NCBI GenBank assembly: GCA_005788585.1
Contig: SYBY01000065.1
Span: forward strand, 1 to 6,371
Length of the DNA stretch: 6,371 bases
Origin: Actinomycetota bacterium
GTDB lineage: Bacteria > Actinomycetota > Thermoleophilia > Solirubrobacterales > Solirubrobacteraceae
Direction of reading: 5' to 3'
Part shown: in pieces, positions 5,592 through 6,371 of the stretch
How the letters are laid out: every line of letters begins with the position of its first letter
How positions within the stretch are numbered: position 1 is the first letter of the stretch
Program-made: the position numbers and the translations under genes
The notes under the pieces: generated by a model
The model's database searches: none
Told to the model about the DNA's origin: nothing
Seen by the model: the letters and a program-made list of their open reading frames with translations, nothing else

Positions 5592-6371
5592 ATGTCCCCG
5601 CGCAGCATCCTCATCGCCATCCTCGCCCTCGTCACGCTCGCCGCCCTTCCAGGCGCCGCGCAGGCCGATGCTCCGTCGGGCACGACCCAGTGGCGCGTGG
5701 CCAACGCCTCGAGCGTCTCGAACGGCACGGAGTACCAGCTGTTCAACGGCGGCGCGCGCATCGGCTACGAGAACCGCACCTTCGGCGTCGACCTCGGCTG
5801 GAACCAGGGCAGCAAGGGCGGCCACTTCGTCTTCATGCGTGACAGCGGCAAGCCGAATGTCCGCGACCACCGCGCCGGCCCGCTCGCCGAGGACCAGCGC
5901 GTCGCGATCTACAACACGAAGACGCGCAAGTACCTCCGGTTCCACGAGCGCGGCATCTGGAAGGCCGAGCTGGAGTGGGACCGCTCGCCGCAGTACCAGT
6001 GGGAGCTCCACGGCCAGAACGGCCCTCGCTTCGCCCTGTTCAACACGAAGGTGCGCCGCTACCTCGTGCACCAGGTCAAGAACTACGGCATCAACCTCGG
6101 CTGGCACCAGAGCGGGCCGCCGCCGGTCCAGTCCTTCAGCGTGCCGCTGAGCGCGCAGCCGGTGGTCCAGGGCTTCATCCCGTTCGTCGGCTCGTTCGGC
6201 GGCGGCACGCAGGGCAAGCTGCTGAGCGTCCAGAACGCGAGCACGTCGAGCACGCTGCGCTTCGTCAAGCCCGGCAAGCAGACGTCGGACTGCGGCAACC
6301 CCGACGCGACCATCACCGTCGCGCCCCGGGCGAGCCTCACGGCCGAGCAGCTGAAGACGCTCTACGGCGTC
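5592..6371 (+). CDS. Secreted protein with three beta-trefoil-like repeats, function unknown (partial, C-terminus beyond window)
   Basis: 260 codons are present with no stop before the right edge. The N-terminus MSPRSILIAILALVTLAALP is a signal peptide; an AQA motif predicts cleavage by signal peptidase I after residue 25. No lipobox cysteine is seen, so the product should be exported and soluble. Three related blocks follow: about 47-73 (EYQLFNGGARIGYENRTFG, then VDLGW), 103-132 (RVAIYNTKTRKYLRFHERG, then AELEW) and 146-174 (RFALFNTKVRRYLVHQVKN, then GINLGW). Each has the pattern hydrophobic-F/Y-N, six or seven residues, Y, then a strand ending in leucine, any residue and W. Three repeats of 40-55 residues suggest a beta-trefoil, the fold of ricin-type lectins and many secreted binding modules. 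The carbohydrate-binding QxW signature was not seen. A further region from about 190 (FVGSFGGG, a lone cysteine C234) is unassigned and may begin a second domain. A role in binding a surface or extracellular polymer is a guess. Confidence 0.85.
   Translation, partial: MSPRSILIAILALVTLAALPGAAQADAPSGTTQWRVANASSVSNGTEYQLFNGGARIGYENRTFGVDLGWNQGSKGGHFVFMRDSGKPNVRDHRAGPLAEDQRVAIYNTKTRKYLRFHERGIWKAELEWDRSPQYQWELHGQNGPRFALFNTKVRRYLVHQVKNYGINLGWHQSGPPPVQSFSVPLSAQPVVQGFIPFVGSFGGGTQGKLLSVQNASTSSTLRFVKPGKQTSDCGNPDATITVAPRASLTAEQLKTLYGV

Noticed and set aside
5010..6107. Long minus-strand open frame opposite the last three genes
   Set aside because: No start signal or motif, and the opposite strand has ribosome-binding sites and a signal peptide in the right frame.
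4372..6150. 592-codon plus-strand frame spanning the sigma factor, membrane protein and secreted protein
   Set aside because: It runs through three independent genes and two intergenic gaps in another frame and is rich in R, A and S; an artefact of few stop codons.

Overview
The window is very GC-rich throughout. Its genes have strongly G/C-biased third codon positions and belong to families common in Actinomycetota: an Ada/AraC/AlkA fusion, a FadE/FadD pair, and an ECF sigma factor with a fused SnoaL-like domain. It most likely comes from the chromosome of a high-GC actinobacterium. I cannot place it further from sequence alone. There are no tRNA, rRNA, CRISPR or insertion-sequence signatures, and gene order looks chromosomal, not mobile.

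Layout. (1) Minus strand, 1-1190: the first 396 codons of a three-part alkylation-repair protein (methyl-accepting zinc Ada domain, AraC-type helix-turn-helix, AlkA glycosylase), cut by the left edge. (2) 1191-1329: a divergent intergenic region with several inverted repeats. (3) Plus strand, 1330-4100: a two-gene operon of an acyl-CoA dehydrogenase and an acyl-CoA synthetase (FadD-type), 11 bases apart, with a strong ribosome-binding site before the second gene. (4) 4112-4159: a large, nearly perfect stem-loop, probably the operon's terminator. It lies directly before the ribosome-binding site of the next gene. (5) 4178-5182: an ECF sigma factor with a C-terminal SnoaL-like domain, resembling mycobacterial SigG. 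(6) 5204-5473: a small, very hydrophobic membrane protein. (7) 5592 to the right edge: a secreted protein with a signal peptide and three repeats that suggest a beta-trefoil, cut by the window end.

How they work together. The dehydrogenase and ligase form a simple fatty-acid catabolic module: the ligase would activate a free acid to its CoA thioester and the dehydrogenase would carry out the first beta-oxidation step. The Ada-AlkA protein is an independent, probably self-regulated DNA-repair gene. The sigma factor has no recognisable anti-sigma gene next to it, which fits families in which a fused C-terminal domain takes that role. Whether it controls the membrane and secreted proteins downstream is inference.

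Nothing here is clearly a new defence or mobile system. The least explained items are the secreted triple-repeat protein, the 4112-4159 stem-loop and the palindromes in the divergent region.
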